Source: Taibaiella sp.
Lineage (GTDB): Bacteria; Bacteroidota; Bacteroidia; Chitinophagales; Chitinophagaceae
Assembly: GCA_016786705.1 (NCBI GenBank)
Contig: JAEUVV010000008.1
Span: 62,001-126,000, forward strand
Reading direction: 5' to 3'
Length of the DNA stretch: 64,000 nt
Shown here: one piece after another, positions 1 to 8,758 of the stretch
Layout: the number at the start of each line of letters is the position of its first letter
Numbering within the stretch: the first letter of the stretch is position 1
Translations under genes and position numbers: made by a program
Notes under the pieces: generated by a model
Database searches by the model: none
Told to the model about the DNA's origin: nothing
What the model saw: only the letters and a program-made list of their open reading frames with translations

Positions 1-18
1 GTATATTTATAAAAAGAC

Positions 19-26
19 TAATTTTG
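19..26 (+). promoter_or_regulatory. -7 promoter box TAATTTTG
   Basis: Matches the Bacteroidetes TAnnTTTG consensus and lies only 5 bases before the ATG at 31, so a transcript started here would be almost leaderless. The -33 region is outside or at the edge of the window, so this is tentative. Confidence 0.35.
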
Positions 27-30
27 GAGC

Positions 31-312
31 ATGGGAGCGATTTCAATAACGGATGCCTTAAAACAGGTCATGGAAAGCAGTGGCTGGAAACAGCGCATCC
101 ACGAGATAAGGCTGCGCCGGGACTGGGAGACAATAGTGGGCAAAACCATAGCCCGGTATACCAGTGAGCTGAGTCTTAGAAATGGCCGGCTTACTTTGGG
201 AACTTCTGTTGCGCCCTTAAAGCAGGAATTACATTTTGCCAAAGACACTATTAAGCAAAACATCAACGAATATTATAAAGAAACGGTAGTTATCGAGGTT
301 ATTATCCGGTAA
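31..312 (+). CDS. DUF721/DciA-like protein
   Basis: Small protein of 93 residues with the DUF721 pattern: an N-terminal helix, a WetIVGktIA segment near residues 32-40, then RNGRLTLGTSVAPLKQEL and a closing helix. DUF721 includes DciA, the ancestral loader of the replicative helicase DnaB, so a role in replication initiation is possible. Bacteroidetes members are this short and often lie near recF or replication genes; the upstream neighbour is outside the window. The ATG at 31 is the only reasonable start. It faces the next gene and shares a hairpin terminator with it. The family assignment is fairly safe; the helicase-loading function is inferred. Confidence 0.78.
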   Translation: MGAISITDALKQVMESSGWKQRIHEIRLRRDWETIVGKTIARYTSELSLRNGRLTLGTSVAPLKQELHFAKDTIKQNINEYYKETVVIEVIIR

Positions 313-430
313 TACCAGTAAAGTTTGCCGGATGCGAAACCAGCCACAAAACAGTAATGGCTTGCCGTAAACATTGGCGACTCTACTTTAAAAGTCTATT
401 CCTGTATACAAAAACAGCAAAAAACTATAA

Positions 431-468
431 AAAAAATGCGGATACCTCATTAGATATCCGCATTTTTT
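431..468. terminator. bidirectional hairpin terminator
   Basis: Perfect 14-bp stem (431-444 with 455-468, 10-base loop) flanked by A6 and T6, so it can end transcripts from both convergent neighbours. Confidence 0.85.
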
Positions 469-484
469 GTGTCCTGTAAGCAAG

Positions 485-3400
485 TTAATCCTCCCCTGCC
501 CCCAGGTCATACTTAACCTCTTTTTCGGAAAGAGAAGGTATCGCCGGCTTCGTGCCGAATTTGGCAATATTATTATCCGGCGTCCGGTCGATAAGTTTAT
601 TGTAGGGATCCAGCCCGGCAAATTCCGGCTGCTCATTTACGATAAATTCAAAAGTCTTCTCGTTGCCATCCATTTTTATTTTCTGCAAAATCAAAGGATT
701 ATAAGCCGATTTTGACTTATCTTTTACCGCACCGAAGATACCGATGTCGATATAATCATTTACCGGGACTTTCTTATTGTTACCGGCACTATCCACGCGG
801 AACTTAACAGCGCCTACGGTCAGGTTAACTTTATACCTCCCATCCGGAAGCTTGTCATACTTCAGGTTTTTGACATAGTTTTCATAAACGGTTATCGTTT
901 CAAAAAAGTCGGTGATGATGTACTTCAGGCTATCCGGTGTGGCGGCCCTGATATAGTCCACAAATTGTTTTGAAGTGGTATAAGGCGGCTCCTGGAAGGC
1001 GACTGCTGCAATGTACCTTTTCAGGGCAGCATTCAAAGTATCCTCGCCCAGGTAGTCCCGGAGGGCATACATGATCACGGACCCTTTCTGGTAGTAGATA
1101 TAAGATTGCTGCTCTACCAGCATTAATGGTTTCTCGCCCTTACCCTCAAAAGTCCTTGACCTCAGGTAGCCATCCATTTCATGTTTTAAGAACTTTTTCA
1201 TATTGTCTTTTCCATACCGTTGCTCCATAACCATTAAGGCACTGTACTGGGACATCGTTTCCGACATCACCGTCGCGCCCTGTACATTAGCACCGATCAC
1301 CTGGTGGGCCCACCACTGGTGCGCCACCTCGTGGGCGGTGATATAAAACGGCATGTCTATTTCATTCCAGTTAGCAGTATCTACTTTATTCGTAAAGCCT
1401 ACATTTTCCGAGAACGGGATCGTATTGGCAAAGGATTGCGCGAAAGAGGCAAATGCCGGGAATTCTATGATCCTTAGCTGGCGGAACTGGTACGGGGAAA
1501 AGTTTTTGCTGTAGTATTCCAATGATTTTTTCATGGCCAGCAACATATTATCTACATTGTATTCATGTGCTTTATCGTAATAAATCTCAAGGTTCACCCC
1601 ATTCCATTTATCTCTCTTCACTTTATAGCGGGCAGACTGGAACGCATAAAAGTTAAGGATCGGGTGATCCATTTTATAATGAAAATAATTCCTGCCGTTT
1701 TCGGTCCATTGTCTTTCCAGGTAGCCCGGAGCGATCGCCGTCTGATCGGCACTGGTGCTCACCCGGGCTTCAAAACGTACCCAGTCGGCATCATTTGAAA
1801 TATAAGTATTGGCATAGGCCGCCGTGTCATTTATAGAACGCATACTTTCTTTTCTGGGCAGCTCATGTTTCTTACGTTCCGCGTTAGAGCCCAACTCATA
1901 TTGCTCGTTGTAACCGAGGCTGGGCATCACAGAGCTATTAAAGAAAGTACCATTCTCAACAATCAGCGTACTAATCTCATCATTTGAGAACCCTTTAGGT
2001 TTATAATCAAATTCAAAATTCAGCTTGATGGAATCGCCGGCCGCCAAAGGCGCATTCAATTTATAGATCAGCACACCATACTCTTTATCCTCTTTAATTG
2101 TTGTAGCGGCAACATTTAACGCGATGTTTTTATAAACAAAATTGGAGGTATTATCCATCAGGTTGATGTACAAGGTATCCAGAGAAACGCTGTGCTTATT
2201 TTTAAGCCAGTAAAAACCTTTTACATGCAGGCTTTGGGTCTCCGGGTAAATATCCACATCAAGGTTCGACTCAACCACACGGGGCATCAGGCAGCTTTCA
2301 TACTTTTTGTACTGCTTCTCGTAGTTCACTTGTTTAGCCGTAAACTCTTTCGGCGAGATATAGCGGTTAAGGATATTGGTATTGTAAAAAATATAAGCGC
2401 CTGCAGCGATAAACACAAGTGCAAATATGGCTATCCCGATCTTTGTCAATGGCTTTACTTCCATTTTTGAAAAGCGGAACCTGGATTTAAAGTTAATCTC
2501 TTTACCTCTTGCAAAAAAGAACAAACTTACCAGGCTTACCAGTAATACAAAAGCTATCCAGTAGACTCTATAAGTAAACCAGGGGCCCAATGGGCCGTAA
2601 CCATTCAGTTCTGTAAAACGCAAACGCGGCCCATCAGAATCAAAATGATAAATATTATTGTTCCACTGTAACAAGCTTAGCGCTATGCTTAATAACATTA
2701 CCGGGACCATAGAAAAAAAGAAGCCCAGGTACTTATTAGGCGCGATTACCTGCAAGGCCAGGCAGATACCAATCGTGGTCACATAACCCAGCATACCAAA
2801 CACAATCACACTTACGAAATATTGCCACAGGTCGATCTGGTAAAAGCCCTGGGAAAGCTGCAGGCTTATCCCCATAAGCACGGCCAGCAACTGCATTACC
2901 AGGATGGCGCCCAGGAGTCCCAGGTATTTTGAAAAATAAAGTATAGGATTTCCTACCGGTGTAGCGTAGATCAATTCATCTATACGGTTTTCTTTTTCAC
3001 GAAAGACTACAGTACCCGCATAGAAAATAACAAATATATTGGCCAGCAGGCTATACACATTTACCGACCGGATAATATTCTGGGTGAGCGGCTGCATTTC
3101 CGTATCATAAGCACTACCGCTGTAATAATAAATAACCCCGATCATAACGAGCGAAAGGGCACAGCAAATAATAAAGAAGGCACTTTGTACAATTTTTTTA
3201 AATTCAAACTTACTCAGGTAGAAAAGTTGCCGCCAGGAAAATGCGGGAGAATAATCCTGCTTTACCTTCAACAGCTCTGCCAACGGGCGCTCTTCATACG
3301 TTACAGCAACCTCAGCCTTTTCTTTACGTTTAAATAAACGGAAAGGTGTGAGAAATTGGGCAAACTTAAAGTTAACAAAGCTCCATAGCATGACTATTAC

Positions 3401-4168
3401 TGCAATACCGACCCATAGCAACCTGTTATAAAGCAGTAAGCCATCCATGGGCAGCATCAATGTATTTTGCTCAGAGGCCATCCAGTATTTGGTCACATAA
3501 CTATAGGCATTACTACCAAATGGTTCCAGTAACCCGGCACCATAAGCGTAATCCATATTGCTACCAAGGTTTTCGGCAATAAACCTCCCGATCAACATAA
3601 TGATACAGGTCATATAGGCCGCTAATGTATTGCGGGTAAAGGTGGTCAACGAAAAGAAGATCACCCCCAGAACAAATACATTCGGTAACAAGAAAACAAA
3701 AAAGGGCTGCAGGAAATTATTCAGTTCAAATGGACCTACAAGTTTGGTGCCGATTCCCGGCACCAAACCAAGCGCATAACCGATCAACATCCCGGACATC
3801 ACGAAAATACCCGTTAAAAAGGCGGCAAGAAACCGCCCGAAAAAATACTGGGCTTTCGAGATCGGTTTTGTAAAAAAGAGCGCATGCATATTATACTGGT
3901 AATCTTTTTGGATAGCATTGGCCATCACCGCTACCAATACAATACTGTTCAACATGCCCAAAATATTTCCGTTAAAGCCTACCAGCAGATTGGCTACCGC
4001 ATAGGCAGAGTTCAGGGTAACATTAGAATCGGCCTGTGTAGTTTCGAAAACACCTGTAGACACGAGGGCGATAAACATACTGAACAGCAGGTAGATCCCG
4101 AAGAATATATAAGTCATCGGCTTTTTGAAAGCCTGCTTTAACTCGAAAGAAAAAATAGCTCCAAACAT
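485..4168 (-). CDS. ABC-2 type permease fused to M1-type aminopeptidase domain
   Basis: Protein of 1227 residues. The first ~600 residues hold two sets of ABC-2 permease membrane segments (about 1-290 and 315-560). A further membrane segment lies near 575-600. The rest is an extracytoplasmic M1 (gluzincin) peptidase-like domain with HEVAH at 946-950 and a downstream SETMSQYSALM segment that supplies the third zinc ligand. The GAMEN exopeptidase motif of ordinary M1 enzymes is replaced by a SFANTIPFSE segment, as in other members of this fused family. It follows the ATPase gene with a 2-base gap, so the two form one exporter unit. The substrate is unknown; the peptidase may process or sense an exported or surface peptide. 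Confidence 0.85.
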   Translation of the reverse strand: MFGAIFSFELKQAFKKPMTYIFFGIYLLFSMFIALVSTGVFETTQADSNVTLNSAYAVANLLVGFNGNILGMLNSIVLVAVMANAIQKDYQYNMHALFFTKPISKAQYFFGRFLAAFLTGIFVMSGMLIGYALGLVPGIGTKLVGPFELNNFLQPFFVFLLPNVFVLGVIFFSLTTFTRNTLAAYMTCIIMLIGRFIAENLGSNMDYAYGAGLLEPFGSNAYSYVTKYWMASEQNTLMLPMDGLLLYNRLLWVGIAVIVMLWSFVNFKFAQFLTPFRLFKRKEKAEVAVTYEERPLAELLKVKQDYSPAFSWRQLFYLSKFEFKKIVQSAFFIICCALSLVMIGVIYYYSGSAYDTEMQPLTQNIIRSVNVYSLLANIFVIFYAGTVVFREKENRIDELIYATPVGNPILYFSKYLGLLGAILVMQLLAVLMGISLQLSQGFYQIDLWQYFVSVIVFGMLGYVTTIGICLALQVIAPNKYLGFFFSMVPVMLLSIALSLLQWNNNIYHFDSDGPRLRFTELNGYGPLGPWFTYRVYWIAFVLLVSLVSLFFFARGKEINFKSRFRFSKMEVKPLTKIGIAIFALVFIAAGAYIFYNTNILNRYISPKEFTAKQVNYEKQYKKYESCLMPRVVESNLDVDIYPETQSLHVKGFYWLKNKHSVSLDTLYINLMDNTSNFVYKNIALNVAATTIKEDKEYGVLIYKLNAPLAAGDSIKLNFEFDYKPKGFSNDEISTLIVENGTFFNSSVMPSLGYNEQYELGSNAERKKHELPRKESMRSINDTAAYANTYISNDADWVRFEARVSTSADQTAIAPGYLERQWTENGRNYFHYKMDHPILNFYAFQSARYKVKRDKWNGVNLEIYYDKAHEYNVDNMLLAMKKSLEYYSKNFSPYQFRQLRIIEFPAFASFAQSFANTIPFSENVGFTNKVDTANWNEIDMPFYITAHEVAHQWWAHQVIGANVQGATVMSETMSQYSALMVMEQRYGKDNMKKFLKHEMDGYLRSRTFEGKGEKPLMLVEQQSYIYYQKGSVIMYALRDYLGEDTLNAALKRYIAAVAFQEPPYTTSKQFVDYIRAATPDSLKYIITDFFETITVYENYVKNLKYDKLPDGRYKVNLTVGAVKFRVDSAGNNKKVPVNDYIDIGIFGAVKDKSKSAYNPLILQKIKMDGNEKTFEFIVNEQPEFAGLDPYNKLIDRTPDNNIAKFGTKPAIPSLSEKEVKYDLGAGED

Positions 4169-4170
4169 TC

Positions 4171-5055
4171 CTAACCTTTTTTATGTAAGTTGTTTACAAT
4201 AGTCGAGAAATAAACGTCCTCTAACCCTACATCAGATCTCACAAAACCATCGCCGGGTTCCGATTCACTAAAGATCCTTAATTCCAGTTCCCCATGCACC
4301 ATAGAGGAGAAGATCGCATTATACTTTGCCCGGTAGGCATTCAGGCTATGCGGGTCGATCGCTTTCTGCCAGATCCTGCCGCGCACTTCCTCTAAGGCGT
4401 CTTTTGGATTACCTTCATACAGTATAGTGCCCTGGTTCATGATCACCATTTTCTTACAAAGGTTTTTCACATCATCTACGATGTGTGTGGATAGAATAAC
4501 GATGGTATTAGTAGCTATTTCGCTCAGCAGGTTTTGAAAGCGGTTGCGCTCCATAGGGTCCAGGCCGGCAGTAGGCTCATCTACGATCACGAGTTTAGGA
4601 TTACCGATCAGGGCCTGGGCTATACCGAAACGCTGGCGCATCCCACCGGAATAATCGCTTACATTGCGGTGGCGGGCTTCATAAAGATTTGTTTGCTGCA
4701 ATAAGGCCGCGACCAGTTCTTTACGTTCTCCTTTATTGGAAATACCCTTTAAAACGGCAAAATGATTTAATAATTCCAGGGCAGAAACTTTAGGATAAAA
4801 ACCAAAATCCTGCGGCAGATAGCCCAGTACTTTTCTCAAGGCGGTTTTATCATTGATCACATCAATATCTCCCAGCATGATGCTGCCGCTATCCGGGTTT
4901 TGCAGTGCAGCAATGGTCCGCATCAATGATGATTTACCGGCCCCGTTAGGGCCCAGTAAGCCAAATAAACCTTTATCAATAGTAAGATTAACGTTATTAA
5001 GCGGCTTTACACCATTGGGATAAACCTTATTTAAATCCTTAATTACTAACTGCAT
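4171..5055 (-). CDS. ABC transporter ATP-binding protein
   Basis: Nucleotide-binding subunit of 294 residues. Walker A GPNGAGKS is at 35-42, Q-loop LPQDFG at 80-85, signature YSGGMRQ at 135-141, Walker B LVIVDE at 155-160 and switch histidine at 191. The C-terminal ~70 residues form an extension typical of ABC-2 exporters. It is upstream of, and nearly abutting, the permease/M1 peptidase gene, so the pair is almost certainly an operon in which this protein powers that permease. A promoter (TACATTTG with ATTG 20 bases upstream) lies just before the gene. Confidence 0.92.
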   Translation of the reverse strand: MQLVIKDLNKVYPNGVKPLNNVNLTIDKGLFGLLGPNGAGKSSLMRTIAALQNPDSGSIMLGDIDVINDKTALRKVLGYLPQDFGFYPKVSALELLNHFAVLKGISNKGERKELVAALLQQTNLYEARHRNVSDYSGGMRQRFGIAQALIGNPKLVIVDEPTAGLDPMERNRFQNLLSEIATNTIVILSTHIVDDVKNLCKKMVIMNQGTILYEGNPKDALEEVRGRIWQKAIDPHSLNAYRAKYNAIFSSMVHGELELRIFSESEPGDGFVRSDVGLEDVYFSTIVNNLHKKG

Positions 5056-5079
5056 TGCGTATATATATTTGTATAACTA

Positions 5080-5111
5080 CAAATGTACAGTCACCCTCCT
5101 AAAAAAGCAAT
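5080..5111 (-). promoter_or_regulatory. promoter for the ABC exporter genes
   Basis: On the minus strand, TACATTTG (5080-5087) is preceded by ATTG (5108-5111) with a 20-base spacer. The ATTG element overlaps the terminator hairpin of the upstream acyl-CoA dehydrogenase gene. Confidence 0.6.
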
Positions 5112-5129
5112 CCCCCTAAGCGGGGGATT
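5109..5129 (-). terminator. terminator after the acyl-CoA dehydrogenase gene
   Basis: An 8-bp stem (AATCCCCC/GGGGGATT) with a 5-base loop. On the minus strand it is followed within a few bases by a run of T (5101-5106). Confidence 0.7.
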
Positions 5130-5172
5130 TTAAGCTATTTATTAAAGTCTTAAAGCAGCTTACTGCCTTATA

Positions 5173-6678
5173 CTAAAGCAATTGCCACCAGCAGGAATTT
5201 TCCTGGTAGTCCATTACCGGCTCCGCGTTGTTGTAATCTTTTATATCTGCAATAAACTTTTTGATATCCATTTCAACATGCTTGATACAGTTTTCATAAA
5301 GGTCTTTCCGGAAACCTTTATCGGTAAAGCTAGCCACAAATTGTAAGCAGATCAGGCGGGCAACTATTCTCCCGATAACGATCAATTGTCTTTGTACCAG
5401 GATATCAGGTATGGAGAAATTCAGGTGATTTTTAAATAAAGGCGCGATTCTTTGCGTCAGCTCATACTCCTGGAGATAGGCATAAAAATTGTCCTGCTTA
5501 TATTTTTTCATCTGGCGGGTCAATACTTCGGCAATCTGGGCATAAAGCATCTCGTTAGATCCTTCAAAGATCTGGAAAGGCCTGCTGTCTATAATACCCC
5601 GGCCGGCAATATGGTCTATCTTGTAGCCACCCGAGCCGGAAAGCTGCACGCAGATCTGGGCAGATTCCTGCATCAGGTCGGAAACCAGGGCTTTCATACT
5701 ATTGGCCTGTATACCCTCCCCGGAAAGATCAAATGCGATCCCGCTCATCTCAGTAGCGCGGCCGCACATGGCAGACGCCAGTGTGTAGGCAGCCTGTATA
5801 CGTGATAATTGGTAACGTACCGAGTCCATTGAAGAAAGAGAGCAATTACCCACTTTACGCTGGTTACAATGCTCGATGGCCTCATCGAGCATGCGCTGTA
5901 TAAAACCTACGCCCATGGCGGCAAACTGGATCCGGCTTCTGTGCAGGATATCCAGCATCATTTTTATTCCGGTACTATGGTGCTCCAGCTTCTGGTTGGC
6001 AGGTACCGTGATATCAATATTATTAAGGCCATAAGGGATCATATAGAGCCCCAGGTTATTAAAATATTGCTTTACTTCTATTTTTTGCTCGGGTATACTG
6101 TTATCCGTTACAAAAAACTCCACGTCCCGGGCCAGCTCCCCATTGGCGACCTTTTTTCTAGCCGCAACGATCCAAAAGTCTGCCATACCGGTAAGGCCCT
6201 GCCAATGCTTCTGCCCGCTTAACCGAAAACCATTATTAAGCTCGTCATAACTGGTTTGCATATTCAATGCATCACTGCCATAACCGGGCTCGGTAATCAT
6301 AAGGCCACCCATGGCTTTATGGTTCATAAAACGGTTGAAAACATGGGCCTTAACCCCTTCATTGGCATATTTGGCGAATGGCTGCAAAAAGAGGCCTACA
6401 TTGATACCAAAGGTAAGTGCCAGGGGGAGAGATTCATAAGAAGCTGTCGAGATCATCGCCAGGCACTCTTTTACTTTTACCCCTTTGCCGCCATAGGCTT
6501 CGGGAACTGCTACCGCCAAAGGGTTAAAACTCATAATACTGTCCCACACATTTTGTGGCAAACCCCTGTTAATGCTTAACTCGTTAATATTAGCGTCCGT
6601 GTTGAATAAATTGAAAAGACCTGCTTTAAATCTTTCCTGGAAATGCTGAAAACTTTCGTTCATTTGTTGTCTTAACAT
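5173..6678 (-). CDS. acyl-CoA dehydrogenase family protein
   Basis: Protein of 501 residues with the acyl-CoA dehydrogenase fold. The flavin/substrate segment ITEPGYGSDA is at 128-137, and FEGSNEM at 371-377 puts a glutamate (E372) where the catalytic base sits in most members. It is longer than the usual ~380-residue enzymes, with a C-terminal helical extension of about 110 residues. The usual role is FAD-dependent alpha,beta-desaturation of an acyl-CoA. It is monocistronic and has its own terminator. The start is uncertain: an ATG at 6663 (MNESFQ) is as plausible as 6678. The exact substrate cannot be read from the sequence. Confidence 0.85.
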   Translation of the reverse strand: MLRQQMNESFQHFQERFKAGLFNLFNTDANINELSINRGLPQNVWDSIMSFNPLAVAVPEAYGGKGVKVKECLAMISTASYESLPLALTFGINVGLFLQPFAKYANEGVKAHVFNRFMNHKAMGGLMITEPGYGSDALNMQTSYDELNNGFRLSGQKHWQGLTGMADFWIVAARKKVANGELARDVEFFVTDNSIPEQKIEVKQYFNNLGLYMIPYGLNNIDITVPANQKLEHHSTGIKMMLDILHRSRIQFAAMGVGFIQRMLDEAIEHCNQRKVGNCSLSSMDSVRYQLSRIQAAYTLASAMCGRATEMSGIAFDLSGEGIQANSMKALVSDLMQESAQICVQLSGSGGYKIDHIAGRGIIDSRPFQIFEGSNEMLYAQIAEVLTRQMKKYKQDNFYAYLQEYELTQRIAPLFKNHLNFSIPDILVQRQLIVIGRIVARLICLQFVASFTDKGFRKDLYENCIKHVEMDIKKFIADIKDYNNAEPVMDYQENSCWWQLL

Positions 6679-6718
6679 ACAAAATATCGACCTTCACTTT
6701 TAATTTCTATTTGCCAAT

Positions 6719-6771
6719 ATTCCTGCGCGTCATCTAACTTCCCTTAAAAGGGAAACATAATGGCGCAGAAT
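6719..6771. repeat. imperfect inverted repeat in the intergenic region
   Basis: ATTCCTGCGC...TTCCCTT, two bases, then AAGGGAA...GCGCAGAAT form a long imperfect palindrome. It lies between the start of the acyl-CoA dehydrogenase gene and the end of the epimerase gene. Nothing else is evident in 6679-6903. Confidence 0.5.
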
Positions 6772-6903
6772 ACAAAACGAAACCGGTCAAATGCTTATGA
6801 AAGCGCTTTGACATTAATGCCGAGTCTATACCTGGTTTTTAATTTCCTCAAAAGTACTATAATTAATGCGATCAACATATGATATCGTTTTAAAATTTTA
6901 ACC

Positions 6904-7899
6904 CTAACAATATTTTGTTTCCCGGAACCAGGCTACGGCGTCCGCTACAGCCAGCTCAATACTTTTATACTCAATGCCTAATTCACGTTCTGCTTTTTTA
7001 CCGGAATAATAATTATCCAGGGAAAGCATATAGGCCGAAGCATAGTTGAGCTTAACAGATTTGCCGGATAAGGATTGAACCAGGGAGCCCAATCTGCCTA
7101 AACCCCGCAACAGGGAACCTGGGATTTGTACCTTTCGCCTTCTGCTGCCGGCATGAAAGTCGGTGAGCCTGAAAAATTCTTTATAGCTTAAATTATGCCC
7201 AGCCAACAGGTAATGCTCACCGATAGTTCCCTTTTCAATCGCCTTCACAATCCCGGCACAAACGTCTTCCACGTGCACAAAATTCTTTCCACCGGACGGA
7301 TAGGCCATAATCCCCTTTTTGATACCATGCAGCACCATCTGCCCCGAGCTCGGCTTCACATCATAGCGCCCGATCATAAATGTAGGGCTGACGATGATGG
7401 CCGGCAATCCGTTTTGCTGTACCTGCTCCTGTATATATTGCAGTGCCACGTATTTACTATTGATATATCCAGAATTGATATGATGCAAACCAAAGGCATT
7501 CAGCTCTGTGCCGGGACTGGCTTTTGAACCCGGCGCCAGCGTATTGGCGGTACTGATATAGATCAGCCGCTTAACCCCATAGGCTATGCAGGCCTGCGCG
7601 ATCAGCTGCGTCGCATGAATGTTTATTTTTTTATACTCCTCATAAGGGGTGCCCCATTGGGTGGTGAGCGATGCCGCATGCACTACATAATCACAACCTT
7701 GCATCGCTTCCTCAACACATTCTTTACGGTCTATATAGCCATGAATGATCTCCATGGGGATATCCGCCAGCACGGTCAGATGCGCACCCGGCCGGACCAG
7801 TACCCGGATCTTATAACCCAGCTGATGCATATATCTTACAAGATTAGCGCCTAACAAGCCGGAAGCGCCGGTAATCAATACGGTGGATTCCATAAACAA
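6904..7899 (-). CDS. NAD(P)-dependent epimerase/dehydratase family protein
   Basis: Extended SDR-type Rossmann enzyme of 331 residues. The dinucleotide loop GASGLLG is at 11-17 and the catalytic Y145xxxK149 (YINSK) follows a STANT segment near 116-120. The family includes sugar-nucleotide epimerases, dihydroflavonol-4-reductase-like and sterol dehydrogenase-like enzymes; this protein resembles the reductase/dehydratase branch, but the substrate is not evident. The start could be ATG 7899 or the second ATG two codons later. It begins 4 bases after the SDR gene ends, so the two are probably co-transcribed. Confidence 0.85.
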   Translation of the reverse strand: MFMESTVLITGASGLLGANLVRYMHQLGYKIRVLVRPGAHLTVLADIPMEIIHGYIDRKECVEEAMQGCDYVVHAASLTTQWGTPYEEYKKINIHATQLIAQACIAYGVKRLIYISTANTLAPGSKASPGTELNAFGLHHINSGYINSKYVALQYIQEQVQQNGLPAIIVSPTFMIGRYDVKPSSGQMVLHGIKKGIMAYPSGGKNFVHVEDVCAGIVKAIEKGTIGEHYLLAGHNLSYKEFFRLTDFHAGSRRRKVQIPGSLLRGLGRLGSLVQSLSGKSVKLNYASAYMLSLDNYYSGKKAERELGIEYKSIELAVADAVAWFRETKYC

Positions 7900-7903
7900 T
7901 AAA

Positions 7904-8701
7904 TTAAAAATTATAGGATAGCTCTCTTTTTACAGAAGAAGAGATCAAATGCAATGCGGTATCGGCCGGCAGCCATTCCAGGAGTTTTGCCGTAACCCGG
8001 TTCCATATTCCCGGAACTATTCGGGCCTTTTTGTTCAGGCATTTCCGGATAGCCGCCCTGGCAATAGCATCGGTATTGATCAGCCCCAGCCGGGCGACAA
8101 AACCCTGTGCAAGAATACGGCCCGAAACATTGCAATTGGTCATGATAGGACCGGGATACAGAATGCTTACCGAAACGCCCTGTCCTTTCAGCTCTTCTCT
8201 AAGCCCCATGGAAAAAGAAGCGATAAATGCTTTAGATGCCGGGTAAACCGTTTTATAAGCAATGGGAGCAAAGGCCGCCATACTCGCCACATTTAAAATA
8301 TAGCTCTCTGTAAATTGCGATAAAACCGGGATCATAGCTGTAGTAACCTGCACCCCTGCCTTTACATTTAGGCTGATGATCCGGTCCAGGGCCTGGAAAC
8401 TGGTGGTGGTAATCGAAGCGGTTCCGCCTATGCCCGCGTTATTAATCAAAAAGAATACCTGGTAACGGTCTCTGATCTCCTTTAAGGTGTCTGCAAGTAT
8501 TTGCTCATCGCACATATCAAGTTCATAAACCAGTACGGCTACTTCAAACTGGTGTTGGATATGCCGGGCCAGGGAATGCGTGTTTTCGCCGGGTAAGGCT
8601 AATAAGATCAAATTAAATCCCATTTCTGCACATTGCCGTGCAAATGCTTTACCCAGCCCTTTCCCGGCACCGGTAATTAGAACGAATTTTTTGTCTGGCA
8701 T
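7904..8701 (-). CDS. short-chain dehydrogenase/reductase
   Basis: Classical SDR of 265 residues. TGAGKGLG (10-17) binds NAD(P), NNAG is at 87-90, and the catalytic residues are S140, Y153 and K157 (YPASK). The C-terminus resembles the DltE/YqjQ type of SDR that acts on lipid-like or acyl substrates, but this is only a resemblance. It is followed after 2 codons' worth of bases by the epimerase-like gene, suggesting a two-enzyme operon. The gap of 57 bases from the GIN lipoprotein gene leaves open whether it belongs to the longer sigma-factor operon. Confidence 0.85.
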   Translation of the reverse strand: MPDKKFVLITGAGKGLGKAFARQCAEMGFNLILLALPGENTHSLARHIQHQFEVAVLVYELDMCDEQILADTLKEIRDRYQVFFLINNAGIGGTASITTTSFQALDRIISLNVKAGVQVTTAMIPVLSQFTESYILNVASMAAFAPIAYKTVYPASKAFIASFSMGLREELKGQGVSVSILYPGPIMTNCNVSGRILAQGFVARLGLINTDAIARAAIRKCLNKKARIVPGIWNRVTAKLLEWLPADTALHLISSSVKRELSYNF

Positions 8702-8758
8702 TATCTTAAATTTATTAGTGATATTGATTAGCGACCGTTTACCTTGTAATCAGGTGGG

